Source: Emydura subglobosa
Taxonomy: Eukaryota > Chordata > Testudines > Chelidae
Length of the DNA: 64,000 nt
Assembly (NCBI GenBank): GCA_007922225.1
Contig: ML679961.1
Location: 77,242,798-77,306,797, forward strand
Direction: 5' to 3'
Shown: positions 54,561 to 64,000 of the stretch, in pieces
Position numbering within the stretch: position 1 is the stretch's first letter
Layout of the letters: every line of letters starts with the position of its first letter
Position numbers and translations under genes: made by a program
Notes under the pieces: model-generated
What the model was told of the DNA's origin: nothing
Database searches by the model: none
The model's input: only the letters and a program-made list of their open reading frames with translations

Positions 54561-55205
54561 ATTCCTGCACACGCCCTTTCACCTCCCTTTCCGTGTCCAT
54601 ATGAGAGACCTTCGCAGTCTGACTCTAAACTGATCATGTAAATAGCTAACCCTGCTTTAACTTGGCTCTTTCTGCTACATTTTTGGAACTGACCTTTTTC
54701 TGTACCCATTCCGTGTCTTCAGTCAAATAAGTTAATTAGATACACAAGGGTCCGCACTTCTTCCACATGCCTTAACTGTAAATTAAATACCTGTAAGTAT
54801 TTGTACTGCCTGTGTTTGGGCTGAATTAAAGCCTTGTTCCTCATGTTGAAAATGAATTTGGATACCATAGGTAGTGACTAAACCAGAGAATCAAAGCATC
54901 AGACATTTCTGAAGACCATTCTCTGTGGCCCTATATTCCATGTTTTTAGCCACAGTATGAAGGATATCTTATTGTGTTTTCTGGGATGCTAAGGATGCTG
55001 AGAGAAAAGAGTAAAATATCCCAGAACATGGCAAAAACAAAGGATTAATCTTCATATATGATTTCACTGCAGCCATGGCCTTAACATTGACAAAACTCTA
55101 CCTGAAGTTCTACCCCCACTGAGTACAAATATATCCAAGTTTCCACTTTCCTAAATAAATACCTATCTTTGCATCTCCCTCCTCCCCTTCACTTCCAAAC
55201 TGTCT
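54561..55205. other. Non-coding stretch
   Basis: AT-rich, nothing recognised. Confidence 0.5.
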
Positions 55206-55207
55206 GC

Positions 55208-55400
55208 CACTGCTGTATTAACTTCCTCACCTCAACTACATTCCTGGATCCTCTCCAATCTGACTCAGCCCTCTTTGCTCTACAGCTGCTGCTCTCATCA
55301 AAATCTCAAGCAACTTCTTCCTTGCTAAATCTTAAGACCTGTACCCCATCCTCAGTCTCTCACTTTTCTGTTGCCATTGATAATATTGCTCTAAACCAAA
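55208..55400 (+). mobile_element. L2-like LINE ORF2 fragment
   Basis: Phrases TTCCTGGATCCTCTCC, CTGACTCAGCCCTCTTTGC and GCTGCTCTCATCAAAATCTC followed by AACTTCTTCCTTGC resemble the L2 reverse-transcriptase text before the 'LDLSAAFDTV' block. The frame is broken. Short and diverged, so only moderate support. Confidence 0.5.
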
Positions 55401-56019
55401 CAAAATAAAATAAACCATTTTTTTCAAGTCTTTTCCAACTAGCAGTTGAACCCACTCACACTGTGCGTAGTCACACTAGCAACACTCTGCACCCTGGTCG
55501 TTACTCTAGATCTTACACTGAGGGGCAGGAAGTTGTGGAATGCAAAAATGTACATCAGTGGGGGCTGGCTGTGCAAGGACCATCTGTGATACCAGCGATT
55601 AGAGCTAATAAAATGGGGGGTTGAGAACCATACCTGCAAGCTGCAAAGTGCTTAACTCCCTAGTAAGCGTACATAGGCATACTGTCATAACAGCAGTCAC
55701 TGACTGCTATCCTAATACATGGATCTTTTAGCCACTTCTATGAAACTAAAAGTGTGAATTACTTTAGTCTAGTTGATCTCAGGTACCCAATATTATACAG
55801 ACCTGCATTAAGATTTGGTGGAATAATCCTGTAAACAATTTTTTTTTGAGGAAAATGATCTATGAGTTGAACATCTATTTTATATGGAAATAATGCACAG
55901 ACTTCAAATTTAGGAAAAGGCAGCTATCTCTCTGTGCACATAACTCGTGAATTAAATGGAAAAGGCAGCTATTTCTGCACATAACTTATGAATTAAAATA
56001 TCAAGAGGAGAAATGGATA
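55401..56019. other. Non-coding stretch
   Basis: AT-rich, nothing recognised. A short imperfect direct repeat (AAAAGGCAGCTATYTCT, 55,915 and 55,961) occurs. Confidence 0.5.
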
Positions 56020-56742
56020 GGCCATGTCTACACTACAAACTTTGGTCAACGCAAGTTAGGTCAGTGTAAAGCTGCTGCAGTTAGTATATCCCTCATGTGC
56101 ATGCACGATTGGCTCCTGGTGTCAGCACTACATGGACTCACCAGGAATGCTTTAGTCAGTACACAGTGTGGTGCACCAAGGGTAGCTATCCCAGTGTGCA
56201 ACTTTTGAGAAATTTTGGCAATGCGTGGTGAGGCAGAAACAAGTCATGGAGGGGTTACTAGGAGCTAGGGGTCAAGTTCCATCCTGTAACTTTCTCCATA
56301 ATGCTATCCATATGCCATAATTTTTGCACCATTTTAATATATCCCACAAACCTATACACCAATTTTTGCTGTCAGCTGTCTCTGACAGAAGCATCAGAGC
56401 TTAAATTCAGCCAGAGCTGTTCACAATGGAGCTTTGGTCAATATTTTCAAACCCGTGGGGTAGAATACCTGAGCCCAAGGGCTCTGGGAAATAGTCTATG
56501 AAACTTTAAGCTCTGAGCAGCATGGAACCTGCACTCTTCTCATGAGTGTTACAAATACAGGATGAACAATCCTGCAGTATTTGTAGAACCACAGGAAGAA
56601 CCGCAGAAATGGGGGATGTGACAGTTTGGTGGAGGATAGTTTGCTTTGGGACATGGTGAAAAACAGTTCAAGAGTGTTGGTGGCATTCATGGAGCAGCTT
56701 CAGATGGTGGAGCGCCACTTCTGGTCTTGAGAAACAAGCACT

Positions 56743-57260
56743 GACTGGTGGGATTGTATTGTAATTCAAGTTTGGGACAAGGACAAGTGGCTGCAGAACT
56801 TTCAGATGTGAAAGGCCACATTCCTGGCTCTGTGTGCCAAACTCGCCCTAGCCCTCCCAATGTGAGGAAACCAGAATGTGAGTATCACTGGCAGTTGAGA
56901 AGCGAGAGGCGATCTCCCTGTGGAAGCTTGGAACACTGGATTGCTACCTTCCCTGACCAGCCAACACTGATGTCGGTGAAGTGTCCTTGGTGATCTATCA
57001 ATATTTGCATAATCATATTAAAGTAGCCCTTTCTGTTGATGTATTCTGTGGCGATGGGCTAGTGCCAAAATCAAGATATGCGTGCCACCGTCTTGTCCCA
57101 TTGCCGTCTGGGAACTCCATTGCTGCAAATCCATCAAGTCTGATTCGCACATTGCCAAGAGTCACAGTCCTGCATACCAGGAGATGATTAATGGCTCGGC
57201 ACGCCTGTATGACAATGCCCCCTCTCATGGTTTTTCCAACTCCAAAATGATTGCCCAGTA
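56743..57260. pseudogene. Harbinger transposase, with an inverted middle part
   Basis: On the + strand 56,743-56,945 encodes the family's N-terminal part: DWWDCIVIQVWDK, then KATFLALCAKLALAL, then EKREAISLWKLGTLD, with two stops. The next part of the same protein lies on the minus strand of the adjoining block: GNHFGVGKT at about 57,255, RTVTLGNVR, then DGFAAMEFP at about 57,120, then INRKGYF near 57,040 and HFTDISVGWSG down to about 56,950. So a piece of about 310 bp has been inverted within the gene. Substrate recognition and cutting at TWA targets is the family's role. The DDE catalytic residues cannot all be placed because of frameshifts, so it is non-functional. Confidence 0.8.
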
Positions 57261-57949
57261 AAGTTTTAAACAAGACATTGCTTATTGATACTTCCAGGCC
57301 CAGCCATGGTATGTATGGGGGGTGTAGAATGAGGAGGGAATTGATTGGTTTCATGTGAATGAATGCAGGGCAATGCCATTGAGTGCTGGCACTATTTTCC
57401 ACAGGCAGTGGTGATTTTAGCTGATATCTCATTCCTCGGTAACAAAGGCACAGAGAGCACAGCTGCTGCTGGTGTCCCGAAGCCCCCAGAGCCTGTAGGC
57501 CACTAGCCTGTAGGCAGTGGTGCCTGCTTACGCCATTGTGGACGAGCATGGGAAAGTCTCCTACCACAAAGGAAGAAACAAGGCTGCCATCTCTAGAAAT
57601 CGTTGGGAAGGATTGCAGAGTACCTCCAAAAAAGCTTCCTCAAGATCTCAGGAGGATTCAAGGGACGTCCCTGTGTACATAAACAAACTGCTTCACTTGC
57701 CAAACTCCTGCCTAACTCTACTGGGGAGTGAAAAGCAGATAACTCTAACTCTGCTTGTTTGTTGTACTGCTTCTAGTCTGAGTAAATTAATGAAAAGTTG
57801 ATACCTGTGCCCTTCTAAGTTGTGGTCGGGTGCCACCTGTACATTTAAATGTAATGGAAAATGAATTCACTGCCTTAGCCAAGGTTCCTTCCCCTGCATC
57901 GGGCTCACCTGTGCTCAGCTGGTGGGACTGGCTAGACTGTGGTGGAGTC

Positions 57950-58560
57950 TCTAACAGGTCCTGACTTGCACCATCCCTGGATCCTCCTGCCCCATCACTT
58001 GTCCCCTTTCCTCCTCACTGATCATGGCAGGGGTCTAGGTCTTGGGTTCTTTGGGGGTATCTGTGGTGTGGTGTGGGGTGCTGGTGGGGTCTCTGCCAAG
58101 TATGACATACAGCTCTTTGTAAAAGTGGCAGGTCTGCCTCTCTGCAATGGATCAACTGTTGGCCTTCCTGGTGATATGCCTGCTGCAGTTCCTTTGCCTT
58201 CTTGCAGCATAGCTGGTGCCCCATCAGACCCTTTTTCCTGCATTCCCCGTACAATCTGTTGATAGAGAACCACGTTTCTGTGACTACTTTGTAACTGTCC
58301 CTGCATAGCCTTTTCTTCCTACACACCCAAGAGATCCAATGCTTCCTGTCTCCTCCAGGCAGGAGCGCTTCTAGTGTGTGGCGCTGGCATGGTCAGTTGC
58401 ACACAACAGTGGAGAGTTGCTAGGTATGCTGGCCAAACTGGGGCAGTCAGGAAAAGGCATTTCAAAAATAGGCAGAGGTTTTAAAGGGGTTGTGTGGCTT
58501 CTGGTCTTTGAGACTCTGGGCAGTGGAGTTCACCATTGTGGCCAGACTCAAGTATTGTGG
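57950..58560 (-). pseudogene. Harbinger-associated Myb/trihelix DNA-binding protein
   Basis: Minus-strand frames contain SHRNVVLYQQIVRGMQEKG (about 58,290-58,235), then a shift to a KAKELQQAYHQ piece (about 58,205), then a CxFY..LY.ILG-like segment and a P/T-rich tail (TPPAPHTTPQ). This is the order of the trihelix domain that partners Harbinger transposases and helps them bind DNA and enter the nucleus. At least two frameshifts break it. Higher coordinates (58,330-58,560) hold the N-terminal part with a WS and E-rich region in poor condition. Confidence 0.65.
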
Positions 58561-58611
58561 GACAGCTGATGGAGGACTGTTAGGGTTGACATAGGTCACA
58601 CTTGCACTGCA

Positions 58612-59075
58612 TCTGTAAGGACCCAGGAACTAGAACCCACGTCTGCAGAGCCTGGAAAGGCTGTTGTTCCCTTAGGGCAACCAGGGGGTCATGCAGAGGC
58701 ACTGCCAAGGAGCACTATGGAGAATAAGCACCACAGGAAGTGCCACCCAAGAGACCCAGAATGATGGTACCTTGCGGCCCTTTGAGTGGTCAAGCCCCCT
58801 GTTCAACAACAAGGGTTTCCCCAAGAAGTTATCAGGGCAATCACACAGACTTCAGCCTGCTGCAATGCCAGACCTCCGGCCTCCGATTTCAGCCTGACTA
58901 CGATCCTGATTCCTGCCTCTTGATTTTAAACTGGTGCTGCCTCTGATCTCCAGTCTCTGACCCCAGCCTGACTCTGACCCTGACATTTGCTTATAGAACC
59001 TGGCTCTTGCGATTCCTTCAGCTCCTGTCCAGTGACTACCATCCCTGGTAGGCAGACCTTAGCCCAGCTATTTGA
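58612..59075. mobile_element. Probable insertion near the Harbinger right end
   Basis: The flow of the Harbinger end region is interrupted by DNA starting TGTAAGGACCCAGGAAC. It contains short-period text (GACCCCAGCCTGACTCTGACC, CTGACATTTGC) of a kind seen in turtle retroelements. Ends and family are not established. Confidence 0.35.
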
Positions 59076-59146
59076 GTGTAGACACATGCACAATTAGGTC
59101 AAGACAAGGTGACTTACATTGACCATCTTGGTAGTGTAGACCAAGC

Positions 59147-60035
59147 ATTAGATACTATGGTGGTGGGTTCTATAGAGAATCCTGAGGACTTGTTTACTTG
59201 GGGACACTGAGGAAAGTTAATATGCATTAACTAAAGGTATCAAGTTAAAGTGTATTAGCGAAAGCGCATTTAAACCCTTGTGAGGACACTCTTGTTCAGA
59301 AATAAAGTGGCTTTAGTTAAGCTAAAGCAAACTGAGGCCACTTTATTTCTGATGTGTACCCACAAAAGAGAGATTTGCATGTGCATGTAGCCAATTGAAT
59401 GCATGACTGGTCACATGTACCTGAAAATACACCACTTTGCTTTAAGGACTTAGGATTTGCACACACTAGTTAGGTATGTGCAAATATTTGCATGAACCTA
59501 TCTTTAAAAACTTGCCCAATTTGAGAAAATTTGACTGTAACTCCTGTAGTTTACCAATCCGTGTGCATATATAATAGATATACAGATGGTTCTGATTTTG
59601 TTTGGTGGGCCCTACTTACCCTCTGTTTTGAGGTGTAAAGTTGTATATAGAGCTTGTACTGACTGTCAGCAGAGGGGTGAATTTCACCCTGGATCTTTAT
59701 TTTTAGATCCACCCCTACGGAGAATAAAGGATTCCATTATCTTCTGGCATTTTGAATGCCAGTATAGGGCTGATGTGAAGTTCAACTATGCAGAGTAACT
59801 TTAGAGCCAAAATAAATGTAATAGAGTCTTGCTGTTAGCTGACTCACTGTGATTTTGTAAATAAAAGAGTTTGAACTTTATAAGATAATGCAATCCCTGC
59901 ATTCTTGCCTCCTCAGTATGAAGTGCAGGAGTTTCCTGCACATGGACAAAAGCTGAAAGTTTCCTTCATCTTTTGTTTGTGTAAGCACAATAGCAGCTGA
60001 ACATGAGAAAGAAACAAGACTTTGCATTTATAGAG
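59147..60035. other. Non-coding stretch
   Basis: No gene. It holds the exact 16-bp inverted repeat at 59,296-59,352, possibly part of a second DNA repeat ending near 59,480 (CACACACTAGTTAGGTATG). Confidence 0.45.
59296..59352. repeat. Exact 16-bp inverted repeat
   Basis: TCAGAAATAAAGTGGC (59,296-59,311) and GCCACTTTATTTCTGA (59,337-59,352) with a 25-base loop that itself holds CTTTAGTTAAGCTAAAG, so nearly the whole block folds. Confidence 0.9.
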
Positions 60036-60039
60036 CTGC

Positions 60040-60165
60040 TCTTAGACTCAGTGTGTACCAATACTCTTCAGAATGTCTATGTGAGGTAGTTAAATAATAG
60101 TATCCGTATTATACACATGTGGGAAATGAAGCAGAGTGATTTGACAAGCAGACTTGTCAAATATG
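60040..60165 (-). mobile_element. MIR-like SINE, antisense
   Basis: AGTATCCGTATTATACACATGTGGGAAATGAAGCAGAGTG and GATTTGACAAG follow the antisense MIR-like order (CCCATTTTACAGATGGGGAAACTGAGGC then GATTTGCCCAAGG). Short, diverged. Confidence 0.5.
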
Positions 60166-61230
60166 ACACAAAACCAATGGTAGCCTTATATATTATTTGT
60201 GCTATCGTAGTGCCTTGAAACCTCAGTTAGCCTTGTACTAGCTCATAATATAGGCAAAACTGTATCAATAATTATCTATAATTAAGGTTGCCTAACCACT
60301 TTTCATTATAAGACCCTGTTTTTAGTTACTTATAATTTTGCCAGACTTTTAACTATGCAGGCTGAAATTTTCCATGCTGTGTGTCTGCCTCAGGTTGATA
60401 TATATATTTTAATTTTCAGCTAAAATTCTTTAGCCATTTCTCAGAACAAGGTTTGGGAAAAATACATTGTCTTGCCCATGTTTAAAAAAAATTCTTACAA
60501 CCATTTCATGGAGAAGCTCTAGCACTTCCATGCTTTGGAGAAGGGACTTGAAATTTGGGTGGTGCGCAAAGAAGAGGTGCTGCCCTGGTATTGTTTCCAG
60601 TTCCCTTGGAAATCCACCCAAATTTGGCCAATTTATAAAACTCTGAAAAATCTCAATTTGCACATGTTCAGACTAGTTAGAATTTGGCATATAAATTCTC
60701 TAAAGATTCCAGGTGAACTGGGCATGCTCCAGCCCAGGAATGCAGGGGCAGAGCAGGACTTTCCCTAGATTTGCTCCTCCTGGCAGCCAGGGCCTGGCAC
60801 AGGAACAGTAGGGAAATAAAAAACCTTGCAAAATTGACGAAGATCTGTGTAATTCTTTTTCATCTGGTTTATGAAAATGTGATTAAGGTAGAGTGGGAAT
60901 TTCCTAACAAGATATAGTTGTACCTAAGAACTAAAAGGTCTTAGTTAATCAGCCTAAGGTTAAGCCTCCTTAGCAATATCAGCTGAGGGAGTATTCCTGC
61001 TATACCTACAGCCAGGAAAATAAAGTAATCACTCAGACTGAATTTGGATATAGCAGCCTCAATCTGAGAGCACTGGCCTCAGTCATTGTGAAGGACCGCA
61101 GTCTCTTATTCAACTCAACTGGGAAGCCATTGCAAGCATGTGTGCGCCCACCGGCTCTCCCCCCCAAATAAACAAAACCACTACATAAAATCTACTTTAA
61201 ACTAGATATCCTGAGTAGCTTTTTTCAGGA
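60166..61230. other. Non-coding stretch
   Basis: AT-rich. It holds a 12-bp inverted repeat AAATTTGGGTGG (60,551) / CCACCCAAATTT (60,614), likely a remnant of an old repeat. No gene. Confidence 0.5.
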
Positions 61231-61239
61231 CTGATGCTT

Positions 61240-63620
61240 CACATGACTCTGATTTGCTGTACATTCAAAACTTCCAAAGACATGTCATGGAGGCAACTCT
61301 GGCTCCGCTTGAAGAAACTGGAAATACAAGCTAAACTAATATCCTTCAAAATATTATGCTAAACTCTGGGGAGCACAGAGACAAAGCAATCACTGATGCT
61401 TTAGACAAGGGAATAAATCCCTCCCTTCTTCCAATGAGAGAATCTTCAAACTACTTTATCTCAGCAGCTGTCCCTTTGAAACCATGCTTTTCCAGGTTCC
61501 AGTGCAGAGATTTCATATTAGAAGGATGCTATTGTTAGAAAACCCAGACTGGGATTCTCTGGAAAACCATCCAACTCAAGAAACTTCTGCTTTTGGGAAT
61601 CTGAGGAGATGCAACCCTTCTCAGAGACAGGAGATTCACAGTGGTTCATCACCTGGGAGTGAATCAGCTCAGAAAATCATCATTAAATATAATCAGGAAA
61701 GGATATTCAGTAGCACTCATTCATTGTCTCAGGGACAAGATTATCCTTTCCCCAAACTAAATTCGAGTAAATCAGTGCTACATCCACAAGACTCTTCATA
61801 GCATCGCAGGATGGAGGGATGCAATGGTCTATCACATTGGAACAACAGAACCAGTTCTGTGGAGAGACAAATATTTTGGAAAGGGCACTAGATTATTTGT
61901 GGTACATACACAATAGCATGCAGCCCATTTTAGATCTCAGGTCTCTCAACAAGTGGAAATACAGAAATCCATTATTAAAGCATTATCTTCCCAAACCTTC
62001 ACATTATGATAAATCTCCTGAAGATCTGCCAAAGGTATAACTGTGGAGATTCAGCCAAAGATACTCAGCTTGTGCTACAACAAGAAGCATTTTCAATGCA
62101 GAATACTTCCTTTTTGGACTTTTAACTTCTACACATTATTTACATATGTATAAATAACCCTGAGGAATAGAGCAAGAGTTAGACCATGAGCTTGATGGTC
62201 CATAGCATATATGTATATATATATAATATTCAGCCCTCCCTCCCAGCCAAAAATTGGTTCACATCCAATACTAGCACCACTTGGTGAATTACTTCCTAAT
62301 ATTATTTACTATTTATTATATTATTTTATCTGCTATTGAGTACAGAGAACATGGGCATCAGTGCAGATACTGGACACCATGTAGTGGGAAACATATTTAG
62401 TCACCTATGTGACTTGGGGTAGGTGGGGCAGGGATTTGGAATAAGGAGGAGACGTGGAGCATAACCTGTCTCATGTTATGGACCATCAAGCTCATAGCCT
62501 GGGGATAAGCTCTCACTCTGTTCCTCAGGGTTCTATACCAAGAAGGAAACTCAGTGTCAGCAGGGAATGCATTCTAGATCAGCTAGCTATTTGGTGTGTC
62601 ATAGGCCAAGTGGGAAGTCTATTGATGAACCTGTTTTATCCAAGTCCAGTTGGAAAACCAAAGGAGAACTATGTGAGGAAAAGACACTCAAAAGCAGAGG
62701 CTGTGGTCTCCTTATTTCAGAAATGTGCTCAAAGCCTCCTTTTGTGCCTTTCTCCCTCAGTCCTTGAGAGTAAAGATAGCGAAGAACTTCGTGAAGGAAC
62801 AGGCCACAGTGCTTATAATCAACTTCTTATTGATCCTCAGATATTGATTCTTGGACCTGATTTGGATGTAACTGGAACCTCCTCTCAAATTGCCCCTCCC
62901 CACAACATACACATATATAAAACAAAGTGCAACGGGGACTAATCTTGAAACAATATCCAGTGCTATCTAATAGCTCAGCTGAGAGGATGGGACTACAGTC
63001 GCTCTTTCTAATAAGGTGATACACACCCTTGTATCTTAGAGAAAATTCACAGATAATGTCTATATGCCACTTAAGCTTTAGATGTTGGTGTTACAAGGAC
63101 CACATATCAGGGCAAAGTCAGCTGAAGCAAAGGACATTCCAGTTATTGCTCTTCTGTTTGAATTCAAACATCCAAAGGAAGTAAAAGTGCATACATTTAG
63201 ACGTGGACATAGCTTACGGAGGAATAAAGGCATTCAATAGTAGAGACATTCAAAACCTCAGGCCAGCTCCTCATTACTATGCACTGTGAAGAGCGCAGTG
63301 ATTTTCTGGGCAGAGAGATCACACCCATCTTACAAGAAAGTCTGTAAGGCTATTACAGGGTCTTCAAGTCACATTTTCTCAAACACTATAGCATTGACAT
63401 CCTCACCTCTGCTGAAGGGTGGTATGGAACAGACTGCCCCAGTAACTGTTAAGTTCCTTTTTAGTTCTGCATAAGTAAAGTGAGTCCTCCCGCCTTCCAT
63501 AGTTGATTTACTGCTTTCTACATTCCACTGTGAAAACAATTTGACATGGATGGTACTGATTCTGCCTGAGAACAGTCAACTGCATTGCCTGAAAGGATGG
63601 CAGCTCACACTTCCTCTTGG
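61240..63620 (+). mobile_element. DIRS-like tyrosine-recombinase retrotransposon relic
   Basis: Three parts occur in the order of DIRS elements. First, a frame at 61,484-61,801 of gag-like composition. Second, at 61,819-62,040 a reverse-transcriptase start (QPILDLRSLNKWKY), matching the 'RPILDLR.LN' motif typical of DIRS. Third, at 62,454-62,942 and 63,286-63,474 pieces like the RNase H/recombinase part, with KVCKAITGSSSHIF followed in another frame by HYSIDILTS, resembling the C-terminal tyrosine end of the recombinase (W-S-S..T-F..H-Y). Frames are broken and the catalytic YxDD box of RT is missing. Terminal repeats are not identified. Confidence 0.5.
62154..62532. repeat. Inverted repeat inside the DIRS-like relic
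   Basis: AATAACCCTGAGGAATAGAGC...GAGCTTGATGGTCCATAGCAT (62,154-62,207) and TATGGACCATCAAGCTCAT...GTTCCTCAGGG (62,478-62,532) are near-perfect reverse complements with a loop of about 270 bp. It fits a foldback insertion that split the RT gene. Confidence 0.75.
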
Positions 63621-63709
63621 CCTTAACATCTATTAGATTTCATCTGAACGGCAGCTTACTGTTATATGGTATAAAATAAATTAGCCTAGTGTGGCAAGTA
63701 TATGGCGTG

Positions 63710-63732
63710 TATATATATATATATATATATAT
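63710..63732 (+). repeat. (AT)n microsatellite
   Basis: Pure TA/AT run after GTATATGGCGTG. A shorter run of the same type lies at 62,210-62,224. Confidence 0.9.
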
Positions 63733-63779
63733 TTGTGTGTAAAAGCTGTGCAGGTGATTGATGTTGCTGTAAATAATGT

Positions 63780-64000
63780 GTAAGTTTATACTTAGTGTAA
63801 GTGTAAGTTTTAGACCTTTAAATGTATATTTTCACGTTTATTTGCTTGTAACCCTTTGTAACTTTATTCTTTTTACTTGGCATTACTTAACCTATGTCCT
63901 AATGTTAATAATTTTTAAATTTTTTTACTATAAACCAACTCAGTGCAGTTAAATTAATAAGCTGTGATTTGTTTTTGTCTCTTTAGAGGAACAAACAACT
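63780..64000 (+). mobile_element. LTR fragment, cut by the window edge
   Basis: GGCATTACTTAACCTATGTCC, TAATGTTAATAATTTTTAAA and AACCAACTCAGTGCAGT match the R/U5 part of the LTR at 51.4-52.5 kb (GGTATCACTTAAACCTATG, GTTAATAAACC, AACCCACTCAGCGC). The start is unclear and the end lies outside. Confidence 0.6.

Larger units (their letters stand above)
56020..59146. mobile_element. Harbinger-type DNA transposon, decayed, about 3.1 kb
   Basis: Terminal inverted repeats: GGCCATGTCTACACTACAAA then TTGGTCAACGCAAGTTAGG on the left. The right end read in reverse is GCTTGGTCTACACTACCAAG then ATGGTCAATGTAAGTCA. Transposase text fills the left half and a trihelix/MADF-like DNA-binding protein the right half (listed separately), the two-gene design of the Harbinger superfamily. 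All frames carry stops or shifts. A target triplet (TWA) is not clear. About 0.5 kb near the right end seems to be a separate insertion. Confidence 0.8.

Noticed and set aside
62454..62942. 162-codon frame as a host gene exon
   Set aside because: It starts in one arm of the inverted repeat and sits within the DIRS-like relic. It has no splice signals.
1..64000. CRISPR array, operon, prophage or bacterial mobile island
   Set aside because: No spaced direct repeats, no long adjacent ORFs and no ribosome binding sites. The repeat content is vertebrate.

Overview
The window is nuclear DNA from an amniote, most likely a turtle or other non-avian reptile. I see long AT-rich non-coding stretches, no bacterial-style gene layout, one isolated CpG island, microsatellites and many interspersed repeats. 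The repeat set is chelonian or archosaur-like: CR1 LINEs in several states of decay, an L2-like LINE, MIR-like and tRNA-derived SINEs, Harbinger and hAT DNA transposons, Gypsy- and DIRS-like retroelements, and solo LTRs. Family names come from recalled family knowledge, not from a search.

Left part (1-23.7 kb). A CpG island at about 9.09-10.43 kb carries GC boxes, a CCAAT box and a strong splice donor at 10,226. It is the best candidate for a gene's 5' end, read on the + strand, and the DNA to the right would then be a long first intron. A second possible first exon (ATG at 13,550, donor at 13,587) lies 3.3 kb downstream of it. Around these are an old CR1 tail, MIR-like and tRNA-derived SINEs, MITEs, a reverse-oriented LTR (7.4-8.24 kb) and the 3' end of a LINE ORF (17.35-17.9 kb).

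Middle part (23.7-44 kb). An antisense CR1 runs from 23.74 to about 25 kb. One weak candidate exon sits at 28.24-28.38 kb. A CR1 3' end lies at 32.8-33.46 kb. A GC-rich LTR-like element (33,534-34,696) has a 5-bp target duplication and three exact 41-bp tandem repeats. A 256-bp hAT element has an 8-bp target duplication. From 38.7 to 43.5 kb there is a mosaic of a minus-strand Gypsy gag/protease relic, a plus-strand LTR at 39.54-40.52 kb and large inverted arms.

Right part (44-64 kb). There is a possible CCAAT/TATA promoter at 44.07 kb, a tRNA-like foldback SINE and a 3'-truncated U4 snRNA pseudogene. At 48.8-52.87 kb two CR1 copies and two LTRs are nested in each other. A Harbinger transposon of about 3.1 kb (56.02-59.15 kb) carries an internal inversion of its transposase. 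A DIRS-like tyrosine-recombinase retrotransposon relic occupies 61.2-63.6 kb, and an LTR fragment is cut by the right edge.

No complete host protein-coding gene is visible. The element ORFs are all broken. The window reads as the promoter and a repeat-rich intron or flank of one unidentified gene.
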